The translations under genes and the position numbers were made by a program. The notes beneath the pieces are model-generated. The model saw only the letters and a list, made by a program, of their open reading frames with translations. It had not been told where the DNA came from and made no database searches. 64,000 nucleotides of DNA from Saccopteryx bilineata (lineage: Eukaryota > Chordata > Mammalia > Chiroptera > Emballonuridae), in the NCBI RefSeq assembly GCF_036850765.1, contig NC_089501.1, positions 13,616,997 to 13,680,996 of the forward strand, written 5' to 3'. Below are positions 1 to 12,290 of the stretch, one piece after another (position 1 is the stretch's first letter; every line of letters starts with the position of its first letter).

Positions 1-280
1 CACCCCTACTCCCACCTTACCCCCAAAATTGCTATTCAATAAATGGTGAATGAGTAAGTTTATTGTTCTCACAAATATTCTTGATATCTTGGTCAGCTCA
101 GTAATTCAGTAATTTTTTTTACCACCTTCCTCTTTAATAATTGAGTGTCTACCTCTCTTTAGCTATCTTTAAACCAAATCTTTAGAGAGGCCTTCCTTGC
201 CACTATCAGCAAAATAAGACTCCTCACAAGTTAGAGTAGCTAATAATTAATTACAGAATCCTCAAAATTAGGCTTAAAAA

Positions 281-404
281 AGATATATAATTACTGGGTT
301 GTACACCTAAAACTAATATAATATTGTATGTTAACTGTAATTGAAAGATAAAAAAAAAACTAATATAATATTGTATGTTAATTGTAATTGAAAAATAAAA
401 AAAA
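281..404 (+). repeat. L1 3' tail with 47-bp tandem duplication
   Basis: The phrase GGGTTGTACACCTAAAACT followed by an AT-rich stretch and an A-run is typical of mammalian L1 3' ends. The last part is present twice in tandem: the unit starting at 311 recurs at 358 with only a few differences. The duplication may reflect slippage at the A-rich tail. Confidence 0.7.
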
Positions 405-420
405 TTATTTAAAACAAACA

Positions 421-715
421 AGATGAAGAATAAACATGTGAACAATTAAACATGGAAGTGGCTGTGACATTCAAAGCAGAAGACCATTTCCTCACTCCAC
501 TTCTTTCCCCCTTGCTTGTGGCCACTGGGCAGAAGTGCAACCACCACTTTGGACCATGACATGGAATCTGCAAGTTAAAGATGGCGAAACAGCAAGACAA
601 AAGAAGCCTCGGTCCCCCAGCAGCCTGGAGCTGCTTTTTCAGCCCTGGACTACTTATGCTTAGAGGCTGTGAGAAAAGCAACCAGCCTGATAAATTCATG
701 TGTGAGCTATTTGTC
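421..715 (+). repeat. Possible MaLR-type LTR remnant
   Basis: The stretch has the layout of an old MLT-type LTR: a CAGCCTGGAG-like core, then AGCCCTGGACTACTTATG, then GAGGCTGTGAGAAAAG near the end. The match is weak and from memory. Open frames on the minus strand here have no recognisable protein features. Confidence 0.3.
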
Positions 716-1395
716 AGCTTGAATTAGTGGCCAAACACAGAAACAATGTGAAGACTTGGAAGACCAAACATAGCAAATAGATGTATTCACATCCAAGATC
801 TCCGTGTAGGAAAATCGCAGAGGATTAAATTTTATTACAATTCACAACTTCCTCTCATATTTTATTTTTCTGGCATCTGGCATTACTTATCCTGGCAAAA
901 TCAAATAATTAGAAAATGAAATTTTGAAGATTTCAGAGCTAAAAACAAATTAGTAGAAACAAGTATCTTATTTTTACAAATAGCCATTCTTTTTTACATC
1001 CATAAATATGTGAACCTCACCTGTTTCTTGCTTGTTAGACATAGAAGGCATGACTAGAAAATATGCAAGCTGTAAGTGTGAAATCCAGTATGTAATTAAC
1101 CAGTGGGTCTGCATTAAAGTATTTACCATCTGAAAAGCTATCCATTGTAAAAACTTAGATAAACAGAAAACCTGGACAAAACTCTGGGAGTTAGCAGGGT
1201 CAAATGAATGGAATTCAGCACATTAGAAACACTGCTGTGTCCTTACATGAGACTGAATACAAGTGAGAACAGCTCTGTTTGCCAACCCCAATGTTGGCAA
1301 AATGCACAGGAAAGTGTCTATGGCTACAATTTATTATATTTGCTGCCACCTATTTTTAAAAGAGATCTGAAGTGAATTTTATTTTTTAAAAAAGA
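716..1395. other. Intergenic, nothing recognised
   Basis: AT-rich sequence with no open frame of interest, no tRNA-like head, no tail and no clear repeat signature that I can name. Confidence 0.5.
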
Positions 1396-1397
1396 TA

Positions 1398-1470
1398 TTG
1401 CTCACAAAAATTAAAGGATATTTCAAAATGGATCTGAAGCTATGAAATATTCCCTAATTTTTGTGAGCAG
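1398..1470. mobile_element. Mariner-type MITE (palindromic)
   Basis: The two ends are inverted repeats of each other: TTGCTCACAAAAATTA at the left, and the reverse complement of CTGCTCACAAAAATTAGGGA at the right. Both ends abut TA (1396-1397 and 1471-1472), the target duplication of Tc1/mariner elements. The element is only 73 bp and carries no coding sequence, so it would have depended on a transposase elsewhere. Confidence 0.8.
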
Positions 1471-1472
1471 TA

Positions 1473-3424
1473 TAGTTGATGTGATTATCAGCATCCTTTA
1501 TCATTCACTTGAAAAAATTAAAATATCAATTTATATTGCTATTGCCTAAGCATCATTGAGTGCTCAAATGATATCAGTGTATTGTAAATCACAAAGTTCA
1601 ACAAAGCTTCAGCTGAATGTAAAATCACATGGTAAAAGCCTAAATCCAACTGGGTGTATAGCTAAGTAATTTATTTAATTTAGTTGTTTTTCAGATATAT
1701 CAATAAGATCAGAGTTGGTCCTTAACAATGTTATAGAACAGTTGATTCAGATTTTTGTCCTCTTGCATTCTTTCCCTTATCAGAAAGCCTATTCCCCTGA
1801 ATTTACTCATCTTGGCTCAGTATTTCATCACTGTGCTATTCCATATTGAATTGTCATTTATCATTGCAACATTCCATCAAATACTATCTACTCTGCTGTA
1901 CTCCTGTCTATAATTGAAGTTTATCTCTTAGCATTTTGACTTAATATATTGCTTTAATACTAGGTAATTGTCTTTAATATGCAACATAGGTGATATTATT
2001 CTACTTAGGGGTCTTTCTGGAAGTCTGTGAATCCTTTCAAATTGTGTGAAACATATGAGTGAGCATGCCTACGTGGGTTTTTCTGGGTAGAGCATTCAGG
2101 GCTTTCATCAGATTATCAAGGGGGTGTGTTATGCTCAGAAAAGTTAAGAAGTGTCTATTAGAACAGATTTGAAGTTTGCTTCCCAGGAAACACAGGAATG
2201 TTTTCTGAGATGATAATCCTGCCTTTGTCATTACCCATTTCTAACTCAAATCTTCATTAATCTTCCACCAGTAACTTCATCATTTGCTTGATACACATCA
2301 TCAATTCATACTACCAACTCAAAGGATTACATGAGCAAACAATTATTACCCACAAATCACTTCTCTTCTATCTCAGAGTAGAGCTTAGATTACCACTTTA
2401 AGAAGACCACACCTACTTAGCCACAAAATGAAGTGAAGGATGGTTGTTTCCTAGTGAAATTAAGCAGAAACAGTTTCTATATACGTAGTTTTTTATAGGT
2501 TCAGAACAGGCCACGTGTTTATTTTTGAAACCTTACATTTTCTTTATTCTTTTTTCACCAATCATACAGAAAATGCTAATTGTTATTAAAATAGTTACTT
2601 TTTTGTAACTTGAAGGTATATGTCTATATACTCTTTATCCCCCAACTCTCTCCCTTAAGGGAAGAACTTTAATATTTTAGGTTACCATTTAGATCTACCA
2701 TTCATAGTCTCATATGGAATAGTAATGCAATGTTTCATTATCTCCCTTAACTTGGATATTACAGTTATACTTACAAAAGTGCTTCTTTCACCTGTATTAA
2801 CACTAATTGTAAAACAGCCAAGGAAATCAAAATCCAGAAAGCTCTACTTTGGTATCTAATAATTGCCTCAGTCTACTTGTTATGTATTAACTGCATCTCT
2901 CATATTGCAAACTATATTTTATTTTCAATGAAGTTATAAAAAACTAAAAAGGTTTTAGTTTTTTTGTATAACAAGTTGCATATGCTTAAAAGCCATTTTT
3001 AATCTCAAGATGAATTGTAAATTCAATATAAAAACAAATGTATCAAATCACTACTTTAGTGCTGTTGATACAATTAGTTAATTGGGTGAACTTCTCATAT
3101 TTTAATCTGTTTTTTGATATGTATAGACTGAGTCCAAGTCAATCACTTAGCTCTTTTTTTTCTGCATGGTACATAAATAATGCATAAATTATAAAATATA
3201 TTTTCTTGAGGAATTTTCAAACTGTGCATCTATGTCTTCACATTCCCTAATGAACGTTTTGCACACAACAAATGCTAACATTGGTGATAAATCAATTCCC
3301 TTCTACCTACCCAGATTGCTGTGTTGAGCTCAAAGTTCAAAAGTATAAAGATTCTTTTTACCCCGCAGATGTTGATACTAAAAAGTATTTAACCTTCTTG
3401 TATTTGATTTCTGTTTAAAAATAA
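1473..3424. other. Intergenic; one probable old DNA transposon
   Basis: Mostly unrecognised AT-rich sequence. Around 2020-2165, phrases such as GGGCTTTCATCAGATTATCA and AAAAGTTAAGAAGTGTCT resemble an old hAT-Charlie type nonautonomous element. The family was not assigned. Confidence 0.4.
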
Positions 3425-3640
3425 TTTCCTAGAGAACTTATTCATTTTTTCACAGCACTTATTACTATCTGTCACTGTTGTTTGTTTACTGTTCATCTCC
3501 TCCGTTTTTATATATTAAAACTCTATAAGAATAGAAAGTATTTCCATATGTTTACTTGAATTTCCAGTATCTTACACAGTGCTTAGCACATGGTATACAC
3601 TCAATAACTAGTTGTTAGACAGATTAATGAGTATATTAGA
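3425..3640 (+). repeat. L2 LINE 3' end
   Basis: The layout matches the L2 3' end: CACAGCACTTATTACTATCT, then an ACTCTATAAGA-like block, then CAGTGCTTAGCACATGGTA, then ACTCAATAA. Strongly diverged, as expected for an element of early mammalian age. Confidence 0.75.
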
Positions 3641-4914
3641 ACAGCCCTGTTTAGCTGAGTGGATGTAACTTTAGGAACTTGCATCACTTGGGGGAACTCT
3701 GAAAGCTCAGTTTGATGAAGACCACTCACAAACTAAAAGTAGAAACTCTAAGTTCACATTGCTTTTCTCCAGAATGAAGATTTGTTTGGGGAAGCAGTGC
3801 CACCTGCTTTCCTACTGATTCGTTCTCTGCTCTGCATTCCTAATGAGTTGGTATAGTAAGCACCTGGTTGGTTGTGGACCCAACAGACTGTTCACTACCA
3901 ACTTATTTGTTTTCAACATACTTCATCAGGTTCACAATTCATGTGAGTGTCACATGTTTGTGTTTTAAGAATAAATAATTTTTAATATGTACTACACATG
4001 CAGCTCTTAGTTTCAACTCAATAGCAAGAAACAGGCCAAAATAAATGATAAGTGATTAGACAACAAACTCAGAAGCTATGTCATATGAACAAGCTATCAG
4101 TAAAAGAACTGCAAGATTGCTCAGGAATAGGAATACTTGCATTTATAGGTTTCATACCAATATAGGCAAAAATAAGAGGTTGGCGACCTCGAGTGGGAAA
4201 CGGCACGTTGTATAAGAGACAAGATCAGGTCTTGTCCCTTGAGATTCCAGACAATCAACGGATTTAATCCCTCAAACAAAGGCAGACAAATTTGGTTAGA
4301 CTAGGTTAGTGAATTATTGCAGATCTGGCTGCTTCAGTTGGCAAGCAATCACTGAAAGGTGTTTTTTTCTTCAAAGTTTACTTGTAGAAAGAGATAATAG
4401 AACTATTGAAAACTAACAAGTAGAAGCCTCTCTTATGATCAAAGAAGACAGTGTAACAGATAACATTTAGAAAGATAATTTTACTTATGACTGCTGTATA
4501 GAATACTAGTTGATTAGACTCAATTGGTCAATGGTTTCATTTAGTTCTTTGAGTCCGTCACTCTGTCCTCAAATACTGTAGAAATAAATGTATTTAATTC
4601 TTTAAATGTGTAAGGTAGAAAATAAAAGTTGGATACAAATGAGGTTGAGCCATAAATATATTTGTGGTGAAAGGCTATTATCAAATTTCTTGAGTTACTA
4701 TTAAAGTTAAATTGATTATGTTGCAATTCAGTGCTTTGGAAAAATGTAGAGAGAACTTGGATCATTTATATTTGCAATTCTATTCTGAGACTTACTTTAT
4801 CTAATTAGTGTCAGGCAATTACCTGACAATCTATCAAAGTTATTTTTCATTTGCTTTTCTTTCTTGGGAAAGAGGTATATTAAGCCATGTCTATGGTATA
4901 TTCATACTCTAGAA
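3641..4914. other. Intergenic, nothing recognised
   Basis: No repeat or gene signature that I can name. The short minus-strand frame at 4541-4765 is low-complexity and has no family features. Confidence 0.5.
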
Positions 4915-5640
4915 ATACTTACTGAGTGTCTACTATGTGTCTGACACTATTTTAGGTTCTAGGAAGCAGAAGTGAACAAAACAGGAAAGAAAACCTTGTA
5001 CCTTAAGAACTTCATATTCTAATGAGTAGGCAGACAATTCTACAAAATATATGTTTTATAATATATTAGAAGGTATCAGGAAAGTTTAAAGAATAATAAA
5101 GCAGTGAAGAGGCACAGAAAGTTCCAGAGAAAAGGTAGAATTTTGGTCAAGCAAGTTGGTCAGTTAAGGGCCTTGCTTAGAAGGTGACATTTGAGCAAAG
5201 ACATAAAGAAGGTGAGGGGCAGAATGGGGAGGATGTGGGAGAGAAGAGTGATCCAGGAAAAGGGAGCTCAGCAGAGGAGAAAGGAGGCCAGTGTGCATTG
5301 GAGTCAAGGGGGGGAGTAGTAAGAGAAACAATGGAAGGTCACATCATGAGGGCCTTGCCAGTCATTGTAAGGACTTCAGTTTGTACTCTGAAATGGGATA
5401 TTATTGCAAGGTTTGGGCTAGTAGAGTGATATGTTCTGATTTATGTTTTTTAAAGGATCACTTTATCTTTGTGTTGAGATTAGGTTGGAGGTCAGTTGGT
5501 AGCTGTTGCAATAACCCAGGCAAGTTGATGCTGGCCCTGGTAGTCCGGTAGCAGTGAAGAAAGTAAGCCGTAGTCAAATTCTGGATATACAGTAAGTATT
5601 CAGAAAGTAGAGCCAAACAGAATTTACTGAGATAATTACT
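4915..5640 (-). repeat. L2 LINE 3' region, antisense
   Basis: Reading along +, the block runs from CTGAGTGTCTACTATGTGTC through GAACAAAACAGG, GGTGACATTTGAGCAAAGAC and GGGCCTTGCCAGTCATTGTA to GCAATAACCCAGGCAAG. This is the reverse complement of the L2 3' region. Open frames at 5184-5551 are by-products of the repeat. Confidence 0.7.
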
Positions 5641-6540
5641 TAGGAGAACTGCCAGCTCTAGAATTCCTATTTCTTATCCCTTTCTCAGTTTCCTTTTGCA
5701 GATGTAATAAGGATGTTGGGGCAGATTCAGGAAGTCAAATGACTTGGCTATAATTTTGAAATAAATAGATAAAAGTTCAAGGAAACTATATGCTATTTCT
5801 CAATATTTTTGTACTGTTACATTTATTCTAAGGTATTTAAATAAAATGGGATAAAAGATATACTTCTCTTACTAAGTATGTAGTAAATACTACTTTTAAT
5901 GAGGTATGGCTGCAATATTTAATTTTCATTTCATGGATCTGTCTTTGTATTTACCTAACAATATCAAAATACATCCATCTTGGAAAATGCAAAAGATCAG
6001 AGAGTTTCTCCTCCATTTCTCTTCAAAGGCAATAAAGGGAAAACAGAAAAAGGATGACAGTTACTGGCTCTTAGTGTATTTTACATTTCACTTTTGTGAT
6101 TAGTTTAAAACCTCTCTAATTTGCTTTAGTAAACAAGAGATGATGAAAGCATTTTTTTTGTGATTATAAAGTAAACAAAAAACTCCACTTGAGAAAAATA
6201 TTCCAGAAGATACAAGAAAAACAAAACACTGTGAGTTACAATTTCAGTAAATAACTAGTAAAGCAAAGTGTCTGGTGACTTGCTAGTTTGGGTGCCAGGA
6301 ACATCTGAGGATTTTATGTAAGTTACTAGAGAAAAAGTATTTCCTAAACTTCCTTTAGATGTCAATAATTTTCCTTTGATAAAAGAATTTTTTTTCTAAA
6401 TAAAGTTGAAAACCCTGGGTTAACTTAAGCAGTAGTCAGAGTATTTATTACTCACCCTGAGGGGGTCTCACGTCTCAAACTATATTCAGTCTGGAGAGAT
6501 ACAGCCATGTGGAGGTATCTTTTATGAAGTGCACATTCTA
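5641..6540. other. Intergenic, nothing recognised
   Basis: AT-rich sequence without a recognisable gene or repeat. Confidence 0.5.
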
Positions 6541-6557
6541 CGTGTTTTGTCTATTTA

Positions 6558-6933
6558 TTATTATTATTATTTTTTTTCATTTTTCCGAAGCTGGAAACAG
6601 GGAGGCAGTCAGACAGACTCCCGCATGTGCCCAACCGGGATCCACCCGGCATGCCCACCAGGGGGCGATGTTCTGCCCCTCTGGGGCGTCGTTCTGTTGC
6701 ATCCAGAGCCATTCTAGCGCCTAAGGCAGAGGCCATGGAGCCATCCCCAGCGCCCGGGCCATCTTTGCTCCAATGGAGCCTTGGCTGCGGGAGGGGAAGA
6801 GAGAGACCGAGAGGAAGGAGAGGGGAAGGGGTGGAGAAGCAGATGGGCGCTTCTCCTGTGTGCCCTGGCGGGAATCGAACCGGGACTCCTGCACGCCAGG
6901 CCGACACTCTACCGCTGAGCCAACAGGCCAGGG
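6558..6933 (-). mobile_element. Bat tRNA-derived SINE, long type (type A)
   Basis: The tRNA-like head lies at the right end on the minus strand, with A-box (GGCTCAGCGGTAGAG) and B-box (GGTTCGATTCC-like) sequence. The A-rich tail appears at the left as a T/TTA run. The body includes the pyrimidine-rich block and a CCATTGGAGCAAAGATGG-type segment. A 17-bp target duplication, CGTGTTTTGTCTATTTA, flanks it at 6541-6557 and 6934-6950. Open frames inside are spurious. Confidence 0.95.
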
Positions 6934-7165
6934 CGTGTTTTGTCTATTTAAAAATGTGGATTGACTCTTTTTCTCAGTGATTTGAAGTTCTTCATTAATT
7001 CTGCTAAATAGATGAGTTAAACATACTTTCTAACACTCTGTACCTTGTCTTCTCAAACCCCTCTCCATTATTATTCCCTTAAGTGTCAGAGAAATAGTGT
7101 TCCATTTAGGTCAGAATAACTAGTCCAAGAGAGAATTTCATGGATAAGTCAGGAAAACACTACTT

Positions 7166-7197
7166 TTTGTTTGTTTGTTTGTTTGTTTGTTTGGTTG
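7166..7197. repeat. (GTTT)n microsatellite
   Basis: About eight GTTT units in a row, with a GGTT variant at the right. Confidence 0.9.
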
Positions 7198-7514
7198 GTT
7201 TTTTTGCTGACCTGGCAGTTTCCATAGATGCCAACAAAACCCTACAATGGTACTGGAGTTGCATTTTCAAAGGGATGAGTTAAATGTTGTAGTTTTATGT
7301 TAAAATATTGTAGACACAGTGGGAGCTGTTATTTACTAGTTTCATTTAATCTAGGCTTTTAGTCAGGATTGACTCCTAGGATAAAACATATACAAGTCAT
7401 TAATTAGGTAAATTGAGGTGGGACCAACAATGCATATGTTTAAGTTAGTTTCTCTTTTAAAAATCAGTAAATGAAATTTGATATCTTACCAGGTAAATGA
7501 GAAACAAAACATGA

Positions 7515-7690
7515 GAGTTAACCAGGTCTGAATTAAAATTCTGCCTCTGCCACCTAGTAGTTGAATGAACCTAATTAACCAAGTAACTTAATTTCTCAGT
7601 TCTCTTATCTATAAATTGGGCTAATAATACTGACCTTTAAACACTGCTATAAGGTTAAATAATAGCAAGTATGGAAAGGACCCAACTTAG
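7515..7690 (+). repeat. MIR SINE
   Basis: The order of blocks matches the MIR core: TCTGCCTCTGCCACCTAGTA, then AACCAAGTAACTTAATTTCT, then CTTATCTATAAATTGGGCTA, then AAGGTTAAAT. Confidence 0.8.
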
Positions 7691-8009
7691 CCCCTGGAGC
7701 CAGTAGTTGCTTAATAGCCACTATTCAAAAAAAAGTAGATTCAAGCTCCACCCTAGTATTTTCAGCATGTGGATCAGACTTATTCATCATTTATATTTTG
7801 TATCCTACTCTTAAAGCACTGAGTCCAAAAATGAGATGAGACATTGCTTTAGATTCTAGTAAGTAGCTCAGAGAAAAGAGGCTGAAATGTTGATTCCAAT
7901 GTGGTGGTGAAAGGCCCTTTCTCTAAGAGCTCCTGAGGTCACATTCTAGGCTGAATCTAATTATTTACATATAGTTATTTTGAAACCTTTAAATTAAAAT
8001 AAAGGAGAA

Positions 8010-8230
8010 GAAACCCCCATAAATACAGCAACATTGTGGTGATTGCCAGAGGCATGGGGCTAGGGGAAGGTGGAAGAGGGTAAGAGGGGACAGATGGTGA
8101 TGGACAGAGACTTGACCTGGGGTGGTGAACACACAATAGTGTACAGATGCTGTGTTGTACAATTGTGCACCTGAAACATATTATTTTGTTAACCAGTGTG
8201 GTCCCCTTAAATTCAAAAAAAAAAGGGAGG
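8010..8230 (+). repeat. L1 3' end fragment
   Basis: Contains GGGGTGGTGAACACACAATA and TGTACAATTGTGCACCTGAA, then GTTAACCAGTGTGGTCCCC and an A-run. This is the 3' UTR of a bat L1 subfamily, truncated at the 5' side. Confidence 0.8.
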
Positions 8231-8459
8231 GAAAAGTGATTTATAATTTTTAAAAACATTTTCCTTTAAAAAAAAAAAGACTGTAATATAATTGGGCAGA
8301 TGTTTATTTACAGACTACTTTTTTTTTTTTTTTTTTTTTAGTCAGATGAGGCTATGACAACCTAGAAAAGTATTGTTCAATATCTCCACCTACTGGTAAC
8401 TCTAAATAATATTCAGTTAGTGAAAAAACAGAAAATTCTTAGTTTTAAAGATATAATGT

Positions 8460-8790
8460 ACTACTAATAATGGTAATGATCAATGTGTATTGAGCACTTA
8501 CTAGGTGTGGGAGTTCTTTTCAAGAGCTTTATGATATGGTAGACCACAGAATAATAAACTACTCTGGATTGAGTGACTATAGCATAATGAAGAAGTCATT
8601 TTAAACATTATCACTGGACTGAGGGCCAGAGAACAAATCATTGGCTCAATCCAAAGCAAGATCTTGGGTCTACATTATCCTATGTCAAGAGGATTGCAAC
8701 AGCCTCCTAAATGGCCTCTCTGCCTTCAATTTTCCCCTAAGCCGTCCATTCTACCCTGTGACATTAATTTTCTCATGGTGATTAAAAACA
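8460..8790 (+). repeat. MIR/L2 fragments
   Basis: At 8462-8540, TGTATTGAGCACTTACTAGG matches the start of MIR-like elements. At 8690-8790, GATTGCAACAGCCTCCTAAA and the following CTCTCTGCCT resemble L2 sense sequence. Both are short and diverged. Confidence 0.5.
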
Positions 8791-9199
8791 AAGAAATCTT
8801 TCTGAATAGACTTTTAAAAAAAGATTAAAAATATTTGAACCAGAGAGAATCATCTTAAAACCAAGACTTTCAGCTGATAGGGTTGAACTTGTAAAAGAAA
8901 CGGATGCAAAGAGGAGCTCCAGAAGGCAACACACCATCAAATACATGCCCTGTAAAGTTAGTGTGAAAAAATACTGATGATATCAAGTAAGATTTCCTAC
9001 CTGCTTCGATAAAGATCTTGTAGGGTAGGGGAAGCAGGAGATTGGGAAAAGATATGATAGAGTTATGAGGTCCTGGACCTTAGTCTGAGCCTGGTTCCAC
9101 AGGGAATGATACATTCATGAGTTTGGGGAGGGCGGGAACATATTTTAAAAGTAGGAGATAGAAGTGATTTATGGTCAGAGAATGAACTTTGGAGCTTGC

Positions 9200-9705
9200 C
9201 ATAAATTCTTTGACGTTCCTCCCATTGAGAGATGAGAGTCTATTAGCCCTCTCCTCAAGCTTTGGCTGACTCTGTAACTACTTTGACCTATACAATATCA
9301 CAGAAGTGACACTATGCCAGTTTCCAAGCTCATGTTTTAGGAAATGGGCAGCTTCCATCTCCTGATTCTTGGAACACTGGGAAGCCTGAAGTTTCATGTA
9401 AGACTGCAACTACCTTGAGACCTCCATGGTGGAAAAGCCATGTGTAGGTTGACAGCCTTAGCTCAACCTTCTAAGACATTGGAGATCTGAGTGAAGCCAT
9501 CTTGTACTCTCCAGAGCGGCCCTTCCACCAGTAAAATATCACTAGGTAATCTCAGTTAATGCCACATGGAACAGAAGAATTGCCCAGCTGAGCCTTGCCT
9601 GAAATTTTAACTCATGAAATGAAGAGGTATAATAAAATGGTGATTGTTTTATAACACTACATTTTTGGCTAAATTGTTGGCTAGCAATAGATAACCAGAA
9701 CATTT
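9200..9705 (+). repeat. MLT1-type MaLR LTR
   Basis: Blocks in MLT1 LTR order: GAAGTGACACTATGCCAGTT, CCTTGAGACCTCCATG, GAATTGCCCAGCTGAGCC, ATGGTGATTGTTTTATAACA, and a terminal ATAGATAACCAGAACA. It is a solo LTR-like remnant with no internal retroviral genes. Confidence 0.75.
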
Positions 9706-9749
9706 CCTCGCAGCCCACTGTCAAGACAGCAACCTGAGGGTATTTTGAA

Positions 9750-9960
9750 ATGTAGATCAGATCATGTCATATCCCTTTTCTGCCCAAAAGTCTGCAAAGT
9801 TCTGTAAACTTTGTAACTCTATAAAGGCCTTATAGTGACTGTTAAGGCCTCCATAATCTGGTCTCTATGACTTCTCTAACACTATTCCCCGCTGCTGTTC
9901 TTGCTTACTCACCTCCTGCCACACTAGCTTTCTATGATGTGTCATTTTTAAAACCCAGTA
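9750..9960 (+). repeat. L2 fragment
   Basis: Contains CATGTCATATCCCTTTTCTG, AAGGCCTCCATAATCTGGTC and CTCACCTCCTGCCACACTAG, all typical of L2 sense sequence. Confidence 0.65.
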
Positions 9961-10839
9961 AATCCATTAATTCCTATAATAAATATTGAGCAAAATGTTA
10001 TATATTATTAATGATATAGCTATTGATAAATGCTTTACATTTATTCTTTCATTCCTGAGGAACGTGCATCTTCATCTCAGCTCATAGGATTCAGTGTACT
10101 AATATTCTACCATTTGTTTTATTCCAATTATGCTAAATCTAACTCCTTTCATTTTATCACAGTTATTTTCTCTGGGTCTTGAATTTGCATTCAGATACAT
10201 ATCAAACACTTAATGGTAGTTTTTTTCCATGTTCTTTACTCTCATTTTTATATTTTTATCAACATTTTTTATTTCCCTGCTGGACCTCAGGATTGGATGC
10301 AGGTGAATGTGAGTTTCTACCTCTTTGGAAGTCATTAATCTGTTGAGTAGAGATCGTTTTGTTGGATGAGTCTAGACTTCCTTAGTAGCTCTGATGTGTT
10401 CTCTCATTGAAAGAGTTAAAATGCATCCTTAGTAGGTAGGAAGCTTCACTTCCTACAGAGTTTCCATAAAGCTATTCATACAAAGAGCACTTCATGCAAC
10501 CTGTTCACTGAATGAAGCAGTGAAGACATCATCTTCTTCCATTTTCTGGTACAATGAATGTTAATAAAACATTGGAAGGTCATAAACTTGAAAGAAAAAA
10601 CTTTACAATCTTAACTTTTGAGTTAAACTCAGAATTTCATTATCTATGACATCCATTCATATTTCCACAAATTTTCATGAGTACCAATTTTACTAGCTCA
10701 AAATTTGGATTCATCCAAGCAGATGATGAGGTAATTGGCAGTCTAACAAATACCTGTTGTTGGCACTGTGGAGTTACATTTTTCTTTTTTCTGTGGGCTT
10801 GTAATTATTAATACACTGGAACAGGGTCAGAACACCACT

Positions 10840-10965
10840 CATCCTTACCATGACCTTGACTTCAGTAAAGTCTTTCTTTTTACCTTAATCACTTCCTGTC
10901 TCAACTATTGCAATTTCCTTTTTTTTAATGGTCTTCCTCAATCCTCTTATTTTTAACACTAAGTG
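10840..10965 (+). repeat. L2-like fragment
   Basis: CTCAACTATTGCAATTTCC followed by GGTCTTCCTCAATCC resembles the L2 phrase about single-stranded counts of L2 copies (a common L2 block). The match is weak. The sequence from 9961 to 11930 around it otherwise holds nothing I recognise. Confidence 0.4.
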
Positions 10966-11939
10966 AATTTTAGAGGCAGCTGACAATCCATATATTATCT
11001 AATGGAAATGCTCATAGAAGAATTTTCCATTAGTTTAATTTTCCTTATATGGTCCACCAGCAAGTCATATAATGACCTTGATAATTGACCTACTCTCTTG
11101 GGAGAGACCAATTAACATTTATGTCCTTCATGTCTTCTTTCAAAATTAACTCATAGTTAGAAACAGATAATCAACTACCTTTTTTGATGTGATTTAAGTT
11201 ATAAATTAGTAGTTATTATAGCTATACTGCAAGGATAAAGTGGCTATTTATTCAGTTCATAAAATTGAAAGTTAGTTCAAATTTACTGTAAGTTTGTAAA
11301 AACGCTTAACATGTACTTTGGTTTTACATTTGATTTTATGCTGCTCTGCTTGCCAATGAGTTCAGTTTCTGGAGACGTGAGCAAACAAAAATTGCAAATC
11401 AATCAATCCAAAATGTGCCATCATATGTAATTATTTGCTTTTCATGTTTGTGTAAATGTTACTATAGTTTACTTTTAGTACTGTGTGTCATTTAATTTTA
11501 AGTTGATACATTATTTTCAAAGTTGTATATTCTAACTTATTTTAATGCATCCAATTATTGTTGAAAGATATATTGCTAAAATTCAACATAATTTGGCTCA
11601 TTAAGTATGGAAACTCACATTCTTAGTACAAAATTTAGAAAAATGATCAATAAGAATTTTAATTTGAAATAATCATTTGATATTTTTAACTATTTTTCAT
11701 TTTATAAAAGTTAATATCAAAGTCACTTTTTGACTTCTCTGGTCTTCATTAAATTCTCCTCATTTTTATTTATTTTTTTAAACTGAAATGTATGTGCTTT
11801 TTTTTAGGAGGCAACATGATCAGCAAACAATTTTGACCTCAGGATAAAAGTGAACACCATTGCCTTTCTATATATTTTTATTCTTATTTTATACTTACAT
11901 TATATTTTAAAATTTCCTGTGGAAATTTTAGTAGTAAAA

Positions 11940-12290
11940 ATTCTCTTGAAATTTTACTTCATCCTTAAGAACATTATACTGAGTGAAATAAATAAATCAG
12001 AAAAAGCTAAGGACTGCATTATCTCACATATAGGTGAAATATAAAACTGAGACTCATGGACATAGATAAAAGTGACGTGGTTAACTGGGGGAGGGGGTGT
12101 GGGAGAGATGGAAAAGGGAAGGGTGTAAAGAGGAACAAATATATGGTGACAGAAAATGATTTGACTTTGAGTGATAGGTACACAGCATAATCAACAGTTC
12201 AAATGATATAGAAATGTTTTCTGAAACCTATGTACTCTTATTAATCAATGTCACCTTTTAAATTTAATTTTCTAAATAAAATTTAAAAAG
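11940..12290 (+). repeat. L1 3' end fragment
   Basis: Starts with the end of ORF2 (TGAGTGAAATAAATAAATCAG and the CATTATCTCACATATAGGTG phrase). It continues through a G-rich block, a CACAGCATAATCAAC phrase and CCTATGTACTCTTATTAATC into an A-rich tail. 5'-truncated. Confidence 0.85.

Noticed and set aside
5184..5551. Two overlapping plus-strand frames at 5.2-5.5 kb
   Set aside because: They lie in antisense L2 sequence.
6551..6980. Open frames on both strands at 6.5-7.0 kb, and similar ones at 13.1-13.6, 23.2-23.8, 34.4-34.9 and 44.3-44.6 kb
   Set aside because: They are the same frames recurring because each lies in a type A SINE.
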